Shown: positions 26,353 to 34,927, counted from the stretch's first letter. The stretch is 64,000 nucleotides of DNA from Streptomyces sp. NBRC 110035 (GCF_000829695.1 NZ_BBNN01000038.1:1-64000); one strand, 5' to 3'. Notes: a model not told the origin generated them from the sequence alone. Numbers and translations: made by a program.

Positions 26353-28182
26353 ATGCATCAGACGGTCCGTCCGGCCCGCCCGCACGTCCTCGCGTCCCCG
26401 GCCTTCGACGAATTGCTGGGAGGCGGGGGCGGCCCGGCGACGGTGGACGCGCTGCGGGCGAGTGAGCGCAGTTGGCGGCTGCTCGTCGTACGGGCGCTCC
26501 TGGACGCCGCCGGATCGGCGCCCACCGGCCCCCTGCCCCCGCCGGCCGCGGGCTGGCAGCTGCTGGCAAGGGCCAGGGCGGTGGACGCGGAGTCGGTGGA
26601 AGAGCTGCTGGCCTATCCGGCCGTGGGGGTGTGGGCGGCCCACACCCTGCGTCGGCTGCGCGGAACGGCCGAGGACGACGCGCCGCTGTGGGTGCACACC
26701 GGGCACCTCCACGCGATCGCGGCGAGCGCGGCGGTCCGCGCCGGCCTGGAGTTCCGTACCGCCCTTCCGGTACGGCACGGCTGGGTGGCGCTGCCCGGGC
26801 TCGGGACGATGCGTGTGCCCGGGCCGTCGGAGTGGTCCGTGGCCGAGGTCGTCGCCCGCACCGACGGCCTACGGATCGCCGGGCGTCGGCCGGCGGGGCC
26901 GGACTGGCATCCACTGACCGAACTGCGCGCCGACGGATGCGTCATGCTCCTGGACGACTCCGACCCGTACCGCACCCTGCGCGCCCCGGCGGCCGCCGAA
27001 CCGGTCGACCACGCCGCCGACTGGCAGCGGCTGTTCCGCGAGGCCTGGGAGATCCTGCGGGACACCGGCACCGGCATCAGCCCCGGTGCCGACTCCGGTA
27101 CGCGCGTCGGGGAGGAGGCGCGGGCCCTCGCGCGTGGACTGGTGTCGCTGGTGCCCGGCCCGAGAGCCGAACGGTTCCGGCCGCACAGCGCCTCGTCGGG
27201 TGACGCGTACGGCGCGGCGCTGGCGTCGGTGCCGGACGACGGCGAACAGCTCGCGTCGACCCTGGTGCACGAGTTCCAGCACAACAAACTCAGCGCCTTC
27301 ATGCACCTGTTCACGCTGTACGACGACCGGGGTGCCGCCCGGCTGTACTACGCACCGTGGCGCGACGACCCCCGGCCGCTGGGGGGACTCCTCCAGGGCG
27401 TGTACGCCTTCTTCGGCGTCACCGGGTTCTGGCGGAGACGCGGCCACCATGCGCTCGGGCAGTTCGAGTTCGCACTGTGGCGGTCCCAGACGGCGTACGC
27501 GCTGCGCGCGATCGGCCGGGCGGACGGGCTCACCGACCTGGGAGAGCGGCTGGTGGCCGAACTGACCCGGCGTCTGGAGCCCTTGCTGGAGGAACCGGTG
27601 GACGCCGGGGCCCGGTCCGCGGCCGAGCTCGCGACCGCGGACCACCGGGCGACCTGGCGGGCCTACCACCTGCGGCCCGAGCCACGGATGGTTCGGGCTC
27701 ACGTGGAGGCCTGGGCGGGCGGCCGCCCGGCTTCCGCGGTCACGGGCGGACCGGTCCTCTCGTCGGGTGGACCGGTCCTCTCCCCGGGCGGGGCGACGCT
27801 CGTCCCGGGTGCTCCGGTGCGTGGCCTCGACACGCGCGCGGTCCTGCTGCGGTGGCTGCTCGCCGACCCGGCGGGCTTCGACGGACTGCGGGAAGACCCC
27901 GGCGCCACCGTGAGCGGGGCCCGTCCCGAGGATGTCGCCCTGGTCGCGGGCCGCGCGGCGGAGGCACTGCGCGCCTTCCGTGCCCGCATCCTCGGCGGCG
28001 ACGGTGACCCCGAGACCTGGGTGGGGCTCGGTCTGGCGGCGCGGGCCGAGGGCGACCCGGCAGGCGAGGGGCTGCTCGCCCGCCCGCACCTGGCCATGGC
28101 CGTACACGGTGAACTGGGGGGACGAGCGGACCCCCTGGAGCTGGGCCGCGCGCTCGTGGCCGCGGAGGCCGACGGCGTCTGA
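26353..28182 (+). CDS. HExxH-type peptide beta-hydroxylase homologue 2
   Basis: 609-residue paralogue of the minus-strand enzyme. The metal motif is H306-E307-F-Q-H310 in TLVHEFQHNKLSAF, preceded by RFRPHSASSGDAYGAAL and followed by YAPWRDDPRPLGGLLQGVYAFFGVTGFWRRR. The N-terminal LGGGGGPATVDALRASERSWRLL matches the helical half of the paralogue. It starts 10 bases after precursor peptide 2. Keeping one enzyme per peptide, in opposite orientations, suggests an inverted duplication and substrate specialisation. Assigned to the aKG-HExxH family by motif and context; activity is not shown. Confidence 0.8.
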   Translation: MHQTVRPARPHVLASPAFDELLGGGGGPATVDALRASERSWRLLVVRALLDAAGSAPTGPLPPPAAGWQLLARARAVDAESVEELLAYPAVGVWAAHTLRRLRGTAEDDAPLWVHTGHLHAIAASAAVRAGLEFRTALPVRHGWVALPGLGTMRVPGPSEWSVAEVVARTDGLRIAGRRPAGPDWHPLTELRADGCVMLLDDSDPYRTLRAPAAAEPVDHAADWQRLFREAWEILRDTGTGISPGADSGTRVGEEARALARGLVSLVPGPRAERFRPHSASSGDAYGAALASVPDDGEQLASTLVHEFQHNKLSAFMHLFTLYDDRGAARLYYAPWRDDPRPLGGLLQGVYAFFGVTGFWRRRGHHALGQFEFALWRSQTAYALRAIGRADGLTDLGERLVAELTRRLEPLLEEPVDAGARSAAELATADHRATWRAYHLRPEPRMVRAHVEAWAGGRPASAVTGGPVLSSGGPVLSPGGATLVPGAPVRGLDTRAVLLRWLLADPAGFDGLREDPGATVSGARPEDVALVAGRAAEALRAFRARILGGDGDPETWVGLGLAARAEGDPAGEGLLARPHLAMAVHGELGGRADPLELGRALVAAEADGV

Positions 28183-28183
28183 C

Positions 28184-28377
28184 CGGGTCCGGGCCCTGCA
28201 TGCCGTGCCGTTGCTCGACGCCGGGCGCGGCGTCTTTGCCGACGGGTTGAAGGACGTCCTCCGGGGCGGCCCTCGTTCGTCTTCGCGCAGTTCCCGCCGC
28301 ACCATCACAACCGTGTGGCCCGCCTGCGGCGGCTGCTCGACGGCCCGGTCCGGCCGGTCACCGTGATGCACCCGTGA
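28184..28377 (+). pseudogene. Frameshifted remnant of an unidentified gene
   Basis: Right after hydroxylase 2, one frame reads RALHAVPLLDAGRGVFADGL and a second, shifted frame near 28265 continues with SFVFAQFPPHHHNRVARLR to a stop at 28375-28377. Together they look like the broken tail of a protein. No family is recognised and no start is visible. Confidence 0.35.
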
Positions 28378-28506
28378 ACTCTCCGGCGAGCCGGTTCCTG
28401 GACCCGCCTCCGGGCCCGCCCCCGCCCGGCCCGCCTCCGGGCCGACCTCCCCGCGACCCGCCCCCGTTCCCCTCCCCGGGCCCGGCGGGGAGTCCGGGCT
28501 CCGTGG

Positions 28507-30192
28507 TCACTTCGCGTCCGCGTAGCACTCCACCACCGCCGTGGTGAACGGAAACCGCACCGGGGTCGGGCCGAACGTCAGCCGTCCGGCCAGCTCGGCC
28601 GCCTCCCGGATCACCCCCGCCACCGTCTCCGCCTCCTCCTCGGGGCAGTGCACGATCACCTCGTCGTGCTGGAAGAAGACCAGCTCGGCCGCCAGCTCCG
28701 TCAACGCCTGCCGCAGCGCGGCGAGCAGCAGCAGGGTCCAGTCGGCGGCGCTGCCCTGGACGACGAAGTTGCGGGTGAAACGGCCTCGCGCGCGGGCGTC
28801 GGTCGAGGCGTAGCCCGGTATCCACTGCCGGGCGGCGTCGGGCTCCTCCTCCGCGAGCGGGATGCCGGCCTCCTCCACCGCGTCGTCCGTCGTACGGGCC
28901 GCCGGCGGGCAGGTGCGGCCCAGCCAGGTCCGTACGAGACGGCCCTCCTCGCCGGCGCGGGCGGCCTCGTCGACGTAGGCCACCGCCGTGGGGAAGCGGC
29001 GTCTGAGGGCGGCGAGGTTCTTCAGGCCGTCGCCGGACGTCTGGCCGTAGACCGCGCCGAGGACGGCGAGCTTCGCCTGCGCGCGGTCACCCGAGAAGGC
29101 GCGGTCGGACACCGACTGGTAGAGGTCGGTCTCCCGGCCGGCCACCTCCATCAGCCCGGGATCGCGGGAGATCGCCGCGAGGACGCGCGGCTCCATCTGG
29201 TCGGCGTCGGCGACGACGAGCCGCCAGCCCGGGTCGGCGACCACCGCGCGGCGGATCACCTTGGGGATCTGCAGCGCGCCCCCGCCGTTGGTCACCCAGC
29301 GGCCGGTCACCGTCCCGCCCGCCAGGAACTCGGGCCGGAAGCGGCCGTCGCGCACCCAGTCCTGGAGCCAGGACCAGCCGTGGGCGACCATGATGCGGTA
29401 CAGCTTCTTGTACTCGATCAGCGGTTTCACCGCCGGGTGGTCGAGGGATTCCAGTTCCCAGCGGCGGGTCGAGGAGACCTTGATCCCGGCCTGCGCGAAC
29501 GCCTTGAGGACGTCGGCGGGCAGGTCGGGCCGGACCCGGCGGCCGAAGGCGGCGGACACCTCGTCGGCGAGCTCGGCCAGTCTGCGGGGCTCGCCGCCCG
29601 CGTACCGCTCGCCGAGCAGGTCGTGCAGCACCGCGCGGTGCACGTCCGCCCGCCAGGGCACCCCCGCGCGGTTCATCTCGGCGGCGACGAGCATCCCCGC
29701 CGACTCGGCGGCCAGCAGCAGCCGTATCCGGTCCGGGTGCGCGGTCGCTTCGGTCCGGCGCTGCTGCTCCGCGTAGACCGTGAGGAGGTCCGCCAGCGGG
29801 ACGTGCGCGCCCCGGGGTTCGAAGAGGGGCGACTGCGCGCCCGGCTCGGCCGGACGCTGCGGCGGATCGGGCGGTACGGGGCCGCCCCGGAGCCGGGCCA
29901 GGGCGGCCGCGGCCGAACGGGGCTGCCCGTACCGCCCTTCGTGACCGAGCAGGAGCGTCTCGGCGGCCTCGACGTCGTAGCACCGCTCCACTCGCACCCC
30001 CGTGGCGAGCAGGCGCGGATGGACCTCGGCGGTGGACCGCCACACCCACCGCGTGACACCGGGACGGCTCCGTACGGCCTCGGCGGCATCCGCCTCCCGC
30101 CGCACCGCGGCGGCGGGCAGCCCGTCCGGGCCGAGGGGGGCGACGTCCACGCCACCGTCCTCGGCCGGAGCGAGCGCCCACCGGTCGGCCAT
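28507..30192 (-). CDS. PolA-like DNA polymerase without 5' nuclease
   Basis: 561-residue family A polymerase usually annotated as bifunctional 3'-5' exonuclease/DNA polymerase in actinomycetes. Motif A is VVADADQMEPRVLA (residue ~325), motif B lies in AKLAVLGAVYGQTSGDG (~370-385) with the catalytic Lys and Tyr-Gly, and motif C is FFQHDEVIVH (~507). It is far shorter than Pol I: the 5' nuclease is missing and the N-terminal 200 residues are only weakly exonuclease-like. A role in repair is likely but unproven. ATG 30192. It stands alone, ending in a G/C-rich spacer shared with the peptide cluster. Confidence 0.88.
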   Translation of the reverse strand: MADRWALAPAEDGGVDVAPLGPDGLPAAAVRREADAAEAVRSRPGVTRWVWRSTAEVHPRLLATGVRVERCYDVEAAETLLLGHEGRYGQPRSAAAALARLRGGPVPPDPPQRPAEPGAQSPLFEPRGAHVPLADLLTVYAEQQRRTEATAHPDRIRLLLAAESAGMLVAAEMNRAGVPWRADVHRAVLHDLLGERYAGGEPRRLAELADEVSAAFGRRVRPDLPADVLKAFAQAGIKVSSTRRWELESLDHPAVKPLIEYKKLYRIMVAHGWSWLQDWVRDGRFRPEFLAGGTVTGRWVTNGGGALQIPKVIRRAVVADPGWRLVVADADQMEPRVLAAISRDPGLMEVAGRETDLYQSVSDRAFSGDRAQAKLAVLGAVYGQTSGDGLKNLAALRRRFPTAVAYVDEAARAGEEGRLVRTWLGRTCPPAARTTDDAVEEAGIPLAEEEPDAARQWIPGYASTDARARGRFTRNFVVQGSAADWTLLLLAALRQALTELAAELVFFQHDEVIVHCPEEEAETVAGVIREAAELAGRLTFGPTPVRFPFTTAVVECYADAK

Positions 30193-30294
30193 GACGTGAG
30201 TGTGGCAGGGGGGTCTGACAACGGGGCCCGGTCAGAGGGTCCGGCCAGGGTGTCCGGTCGGGCGGTCCGGCCGCGGGGCGGACACCGGCCGGGG

Positions 30295-31074
30295 TCAGTT
30301 CTCCGGCGAGGGTGCCTGCTTCTGGTCGCCCCCCTCCTCCCGGCCGTCCTCCCGCCGCGTCGCCACGGCCTGCGCCAGCAGTTCGGTGACGTACCGCTCG
30401 GTGGCCGTCTTGTCGACGCCGAGTCCGCTGAGGACACCCTTGCCGTTCTCGTGCTCCAGGAGGGCGAGCAGGAGGTGCTCGGTGCCGATGTAGGGATGGC
30501 CGAGGCGGAGGGCCTCGCGGAAGGTGAGTTCGAGGACCTTCTTGGCCGCCGGGCCGTACGGCACCAGTTCGGGGGCGTCCTCGACGGCCGGCGGGAGGGC
30601 CGCGGCGGCGGCCGCGCGGACCGCGTCCAGGGTGACGCCCTGCTCGGTGATCGCCTTCGCGGCCAGGCCGCCCGGCTCGGCCAGCAGGCCGAGGACCAGG
30701 TGCTCGGGCAGGCCCTCGGCGTTGCGCGCGGCCCTGGACTCGTTGTGCGCGGCCATCACCACCGCGCGGGCGCGGGGCGTGTAGCGGTTGAAGCCCTCGT
30801 TCGGGTCGAGGGCGGCCGACTCCTTGGGTACGAAACGCTTCTGGGCCGCCTGCCGGGTGACGCCCATGCTCCTGCCGATGTCCGTCCAGGAGGCGCCCGA
30901 GCGCCGGGCCTGGTCCACGAAGTGGCCGATCAGGTGGTCCGCCACGTCGCCGAGGTGCTCCCCCGCGAGCACCGCGTCCTGGAGCTGCTGAAGGGGTTCC
31001 CCGTGGACCTTCTTGATGGCCGCGATGAGGTCGTCGAGACGTACGGATGAGGTGATGCCGGGACTCTTCGTCAT
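30295..31074 (-). CDS. Clp N-terminal repeat protein
   Basis: 259-residue cytoplasmic protein. Residues ~1-85 form a helical domain with an HTH-like stretch (SGASWTDIGRSMGVTRQAAQKRF), followed by two Clp-N repeats (FNRYTPRARAVVMAAHNES...LPEHLVLGLL and FREALRLGHPYIGTEHLLLALL). There is no AAA+ ATPase module, so it is not ClpC; it may bind Clp substrates or the ClpC/ClpS machinery, or act as a regulator through its HTH. ATG 31074. Common in Streptomyces. Confidence 0.85.
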   Translation of the reverse strand: MTKSPGITSSVRLDDLIAAIKKVHGEPLQQLQDAVLAGEHLGDVADHLIGHFVDQARRSGASWTDIGRSMGVTRQAAQKRFVPKESAALDPNEGFNRYTPRARAVVMAAHNESRAARNAEGLPEHLVLGLLAEPGGLAAKAITEQGVTLDAVRAAAAAALPPAVEDAPELVPYGPAAKKVLELTFREALRLGHPYIGTEHLLLALLEHENGKGVLSGLGVDKTATERYVTELLAQAVATRREDGREEGGDQKQAPSPEN

Positions 31075-31169
31075 GCGTCAACGGTAGGTTGACAGTGGAT
31101 GGGTGTCAATCACGAGTTGACGCTTGGGGGGTGAAGCGGCGGACTTCCGGTGCATGGCACGATCGGCTC

Positions 31170-32366
31170 GTGAGCACGAGCACGTCCAGCACCGTCGAAC
31201 GCGCCTTCCGGGCCGCCCTGTACGCCACCACCGACGACGCTCTCGACACCGGCGCGTCCCTGCTCGCCGCCGATCCGGCGGCGGACGCCGAACTCGACCG
31301 GCGGGGCCAGGAGTTCGTGGCGAACGCCTGGCGGCGCGGCTGGCAGCCCGCCGACGCCGTACGCATCGTCCGGCGTGAACTGGACGACGTGCACCTGAGG
31401 CTCGTCACGGCGCTGATCCGTGCGCAGGCGCCGCACGACCGGCCCCGGGGGCCCCGCTGGACCGCCCAGCTCGACGCGCTCGACGCCCTCGGTGGAACCG
31501 GCGCCGCTCCCGTGCCCCCGCGCCCGCCCCGCACCGACCGCTTCTCGCACGCCACGGCCGTACTGGAGCTGTACCGACTGCTGCTGCGCCTGCCCGCGCT
31601 CGAGCCCCTCGACGAGGCGGCGGCCGGGGCGGCGGGGAGCGCCGGGACGGCCGGCGGGGCGGGCCCCGAGGAGGGCGACCGGCGTCCGGAGTCCCGCATG
31701 CTCGGCCGCATCCGCGCACTGCTCGCCAAGGCGGAGGCGACCGGCTTCCCGGAGGAGGCGGAGGCGCTCACCGCCAAGGCGCAGGAACTGATGGCCCGGC
31801 ACAGTGTCGACGAGGCCCTGCTCGCGGTACGGGCGCACGCGGCGACGGCGCCGGACGCGTGCCGGATCGGGGTGGAGGCGCCGTACGAGCAGACCAAGGC
31901 CGTGCTGCTCGACGCGATCGCCACCGCGAACCACTGCCGGGCCGTGTGGAACGAACCCCTCGGCTTCTCCACCGTGGTCGGCTTCGCCGCCGACCTGGAA
32001 GCGGTCGAACTGCTCTACACCTCACTGCTCGTGCAGGCCGGTACGGCCATGACGAAGGCGGAGGCGGCCCAGAAGGCGGGCGGCCGCAAGCGGACCAAGA
32101 CCTTCCGGCAGTCGTTCCTCGCGGCCTACGCCCACCGCGTGGGCGCACGCCTGGCGGCTGCCGCCGAAGGCCGGACGAGCGGGCTGAGCGACGACCTGCT
32201 CCCGGTGCTCGCCTCCCGCGACGTCGCGGTCACCGAGCGGCTGGACCGCCTGTTCCCGGAGACGACGACCAGCAGACTGCGCGGGATGAGCGACGCGGCG
32301 GGGTGGGAGGAGGGTGCGCGGGCGGCGGACGACGCCCAGGTCGAAGCCCGCCGACGACTCGACTGA
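31170..32366 (+). CDS. DUF2786 domain protein
   Basis: 398-residue protein. The DUF2786 segment is RMLGRIRALLAKAEATGFPEEAEALTAKAQELMARH (residues ~178-215), a helical domain found in actinobacterial and phage-related proteins of unknown role. A second conserved part follows (QTKAVLLDAIATANHCRAVW...EAVELLYTSLLVQAG and FRQSFLAAYAHRVGARL). GTG 31170 matches the expected N-terminus; an in-frame start at 31089 would be closer to the divergent Clp-N gene. Function is unknown. Confidence 0.82.
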   Translation: MSTSTSSTVERAFRAALYATTDDALDTGASLLAADPAADAELDRRGQEFVANAWRRGWQPADAVRIVRRELDDVHLRLVTALIRAQAPHDRPRGPRWTAQLDALDALGGTGAAPVPPRPPRTDRFSHATAVLELYRLLLRLPALEPLDEAAAGAAGSAGTAGGAGPEEGDRRPESRMLGRIRALLAKAEATGFPEEAEALTAKAQELMARHSVDEALLAVRAHAATAPDACRIGVEAPYEQTKAVLLDAIATANHCRAVWNEPLGFSTVVGFAADLEAVELLYTSLLVQAGTAMTKAEAAQKAGGRKRTKTFRQSFLAAYAHRVGARLAAAAEGRTSGLSDDLLPVLASRDVAVTERLDRLFPETTTSRLRGMSDAAGWEEGARAADDAQVEARRRLD

Positions 32367-32376
32367 ACCGGAGCGC

Positions 32377-32558
32377 GCAGCCCGGATCCCGGAGTCCGGA
32401 GCCCATAGTCCGCAGCCCGGATCCCGGAGTCCGCAGCCCAGAGTCCGGAGTCCATAGCCCGCAGCCCAGAGTCCGGAGTCCATAGCCCGCAGCCCGCAGC
32501 CCGCAGCCCGGAGTCCGGAGCCCATAGTCCGGAGTCCGGAGCCCGGAGCCCGGAGCCC
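32377..32558. repeat. Heptamer minisatellite, 26 degenerate 7-bp units
   Basis: Twenty-six consecutive units, mostly variants of GGAGTCC, GGAGCCC, GCAGCCC and ATAGCCC. A 28-base higher-order unit made of four heptamers occurs twice exactly in a row. It lies between two convergent genes. A similar heptamer family appears at 59406-59470. Confidence 0.9.
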
Positions 32559-32792
32559 GGAGGCGGAGCCTTCAGTCCGGGACACGGAGAGTCTGCGGTC
32601 GATGTGGTCCGTGTGCCCGGTCCGGAGCCCGCGCGGGTTGCGGGCCGAGGGGTGCCCGGCCCCGCGTGGTGGTGGGGTGCGGGCCGTCCGGCTGCGCGCG
32701 GGGCGGGGGCGGGGGTGCCGGTTGCCGGGCTCCGCGCGGGTCGTGGGTCTCGGTCGTCGTCCTGCCCGGATGCCGCCCGTTCCGCCCGCAGG

Positions 32793-33332
32793 TCAGTCGC
32801 CCGTCCGCTGGAAGGCGCTCACGGACGCGTCGGCCGCGGCCTCGCCCGGTTCCTCGACGGCCACCGGGCCGTATGTCCAGGGGAAGTCCCGGGTGGCGGA
32901 GTCGCCGGGGAGACCGATCCGCAGGGACGTGGCGTCCAGGCTCCCGTCCGTGCCCTCCGGCCCGCGTACGTAGGTGATCGTGAAGGAGGCCGCTTCGCCC
33001 TCCGCCAGGGTCAGCTCCTGCGCCGTGGCGCCCTCGGCCGGGGGCAGCGCGACGGGCTCGCCCCCGGCCACCAGGCTCGCCTCGGGGAAGCCGTCCAGGA
33101 CGCAGGCGGCGCCCTGGTTGACGAGGCTCATGGGGACCTCGCCGGTGTCACCGGCGGCCGGGGCCTCGCTCGCGGGACCGGCCTCCAGGTTCACCGTCGC
33201 GCTCGAACAGGCCCCGCTCTCCTGCTTCGCGTCGTTCTCGTCCTTCGCTCCGTCACTCCTGTCCTCGCCGCCGCAGGCGGTCAGCAGGAGGAGGGCGGTG
33301 ACAGCGGTGACGGCGATCGGCATGGCGCGCAT
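32793..33332 (-). CDS. DUF4232-type lipoprotein
   Basis: 179-residue secreted lipoprotein. The signal peptide MRAMPIAVTAVTALLLLTACGG ends in a lipobox (LLTAC), so Cys is lipidated and the protein is anchored on the outer membrane face. The mature part (SSATVNLEAGPASEAPAAG, MSLVNQGAACVLDGFPEASL, FTITYVRG) fits the beta-rich DUF4232 family with its Cys pair. ATG 33332 is chosen for AGGGGAA 5 bases upstream. Function unknown. Confidence 0.82.
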   Translation of the reverse strand: MRAMPIAVTAVTALLLLTACGGEDRSDGAKDENDAKQESGACSSATVNLEAGPASEAPAAGDTGEVPMSLVNQGAACVLDGFPEASLVAGGEPVALPPAEGATAQELTLAEGEAASFTITYVRGPEGTDGSLDATSLRIGLPGDSATRDFPWTYGPVAVEEPGEAAADASVSAFQRTGD

Positions 33333-33427
33333 GAGGATTCCCCTGGGTTCGTGGAGCAGCCCACAGATCATCACACCCCGAAGAGCCCTCCCGGCGCACC
33401 CGGAGGGCGGACGCCTCGCGGCAGGCT

Positions 33428-34057
33428 CTACGACCCGAGCCCGGCGGTCGGAAGTCCCGACGGCAGCCGGCCGCCCTCGGCCTTCGTGTACGTCTCGGTG
33501 CCGAGGGAGCCCTCCCAGGTGACCTTCAGGGCGGACCCGCTCACCGAGTCGACCGTGCCGTTCGCCCGGTCCCCGTCGCCGTCCGCGCAGTCGAGGCTGA
33601 TCGTCGTCGCGGTTCCGGCATCCTCCTGTGCCGTGCCACTGCACACGGTGCCGCCCGTGGCGAAGAGGGCGGCCCGCTCGCCGGTGAACATCAGGGCCAC
33701 CGCCCTGCCGTCGGCCGTGGTGAGCCAGCTGCCCTCCAGCTCACCCGCCGGGGCGCCACTCGCGTCCGAACCGTCCGGCTCGTCCGTGCCTTCGGTGCCG
33801 CCGTCGGGATCGCCGTCGGCCGGGGCGGACGGCGCCGCGGTGGGCGTGGAGGGGTCGTCACCGGAGTCGCCGTCGCTGCTGCACCCGGTGAGGGCGAGCG
33901 CGCCGGCCAGCCCCGCGGCCGCGGCCGCGAGCCGAACGCGCCGGCGGGACAGGGGGCGCCGGGAGCGCGTCGCCGCCGGGTCCGTCCCCGAAACCGCCTC
34001 CGAAACCGCCCCCGGGCCCTCCGGCGCCCCCGTACCGTCCTGATCCACCGATGTCAC
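33428..34057 (-). CDS. Hypothetical lipoprotein
   Basis: 209 residues. A basic stretch (RSRRPLSRRRVRL) precedes a hydrophobic segment ending LALTGCSS, a lipobox at about residue 60. A Ser/Asp/Pro-rich linker follows and then a domain (GSWLTTADGRAVALMFTGERAAL, CSGTAQEDAGTATTISLDC) with two Cys that could form a disulfide. The long pre-signal region suggests the true start may be internal, although no closer Met is present. It has no recognised family beyond extracytoplasmic lipoprotein. Confidence 0.7.
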   Translation of the reverse strand: MTSVDQDGTGAPEGPGAVSEAVSGTDPAATRSRRPLSRRRVRLAAAAAGLAGALALTGCSSDGDSGDDPSTPTAAPSAPADGDPDGGTEGTDEPDGSDASGAPAGELEGSWLTTADGRAVALMFTGERAALFATGGTVCSGTAQEDAGTATTISLDCADGDGDRANGTVDSVSGSALKVTWEGSLGTETYTKAEGGRLPSGLPTAGLGS

Positions 34058-34349
34058 CGCTGGCCCCTCCCTGTAGCCGGCCCCGTCGGCCGGAACGACC
34101 GCTGCCAGCTAACAGGACGTACCCGGCGCCCCACCAGCCCGGGTGACCCGCCTCGCACTCCTCCGCCACCGTGCGGTGGCGGAGAAAGGAGACCGCTTGC
34201 AGGACTGAGGAGCCCGCGCGAGGACAGACGGAGAAAACGAGGAACACGAGGGTCCCGACGTGGGAACACGAGGGCCCTCGTACGCGTCTCCCCTCACGCG
34301 GGGTCCGGCAGGCCGGGCCGCAGGGCTGTAACTGCGGGAACACCCCGCG
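34058..34349. other. Intergenic region with hairpin
   Basis: Divergent spacer between a lipoprotein gene and the DUF397 gene. It contains a perfect 11-bp inverted repeat, CTCCGCCACCG (34161-34171) and CGGTGGCGGAG (34174-34184), separated by two bases. No gene was recognised here. Confidence 0.5.
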
Positions 34350-34366
34350 TGCACGTGCATCTGCCC
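34350..34366 (+). promoter_or_regulatory. 17-nt motif shared with ATPase promoter, putative XRE operator
   Basis: TGCACGTGCATCTGCCC lies 90 bases before the DUF397 start. The same 17 bases occur in the other orientation at 35512-35528, 83 bases before the ATP-binding protein gene. A TATGAT that could be a -10 box lies at 34390-34395. Confidence 0.55.
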
Positions 34367-34456
34367 ATGCGTTTGCACTTGAACAAAGCTATGATCCGGG
34401 TCAGTTGACCACTGCATCAATGGCCACATCAGCCAGTGCACAACGGGGAGCGATCT

Positions 34457-34741
34457 GTGGACCACGACGTGTACGAGGGTGACGTGTACGGCGGCGCCGG
34501 CGCGCCCCGCGTGTACAACGGCATGGCGGCCACCGCGCTGAACGGTGTGGCCTGGCAGAAGAGCCGGCACAGCAACTCGCAGGGCTCCTGCGTGGAGTTC
34601 GCCCGGCTGCCGGGCGGCGAGGTGGCGGTGCGCAACTCCCGCTTTCCCGAGGGGCCCGCGCTCGTCTACACCCGGGCGGAGATCGAGGCGATGCTCCTCG
34701 GCATCAAGGACGGCGAGTTCGACCACCTGGTCGTCGGCTGA
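34457..34741 (+). CDS. DUF397 family protein
   Basis: 94-residue protein with the DUF397 core: VAWQKSRHSNSQGSCVEFARL, then VAVRNSRFPEGPALVYTRAE and a C-terminal DGEFDHLV. Such proteins are paired with XRE/DUF5753 regulators in Streptomyces and can relieve their repression. The start GTG 34457 has GGGGAG 6 bases upstream; an in-frame start at 34436 is weaker. The partner regulator is probably the XRE gene at 35736. Confidence 0.85.
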   Translation: MDHDVYEGDVYGGAGAPRVYNGMAATALNGVAWQKSRHSNSQGSCVEFARLPGGEVAVRNSRFPEGPALVYTRAEIEAMLLGIKDGEFDHLVVG

Positions 34742-34863
34742 CCCGGGCACGCCCTACGTGCTTGAGCACGCCCTACGCGCCCGGCGCGCCCGAACGCGCC
34801 CGAAGGCGCCGCCGTGCGCGTGGCGCGCGCCTCACCCGCCGCTCCCTCGCCCGGTGGCCCCGC

Positions 34864-34924
34864 GTCACGCGTGACGTGTCACGCGTGACGCGCGTAGAAC
34901 GCGGCGTCCCGAGGTGCCGCGTTC
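34864..34924. repeat. Two tandem 12-bp palindromes and a terminator-like hairpin
   Basis: GTCACGCGTGAC occurs at 34864-34875 and again at 34878-34889, two bases apart. A hairpin with 9-bp arms follows (GAACGCGGC at 34897-34905, GCCGCGTTC at 34916-34924). It lies between convergent genes, so the hairpin is probably a terminator for both; the paired palindromes have no obvious role. Confidence 0.55.
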
Positions 34925-34927
34925 TCG

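Noticed and set aside
22409..28182. HExxH proteins as secreted zinc proteases
   Set aside because: No signal peptide, and the sequence around the motif plus pairing with precursor peptides fits the peptide hydroxylase family better.
30295..31074. ClpC ATPase
   Set aside because: Only Clp-N repeats are present; there is no AAA+ module.
32377..32558. CRISPR array
   Set aside because: Units are 7 bases with no spacers and no cas genes are nearby; it is a minisatellite.
34373..34395. TTGCAC and TATGAT as a sigma-70 promoter before DUF397
   Set aside because: The spacing is only 11 bases, so they cannot form one promoter; only the TATGAT is kept as a possible -10.
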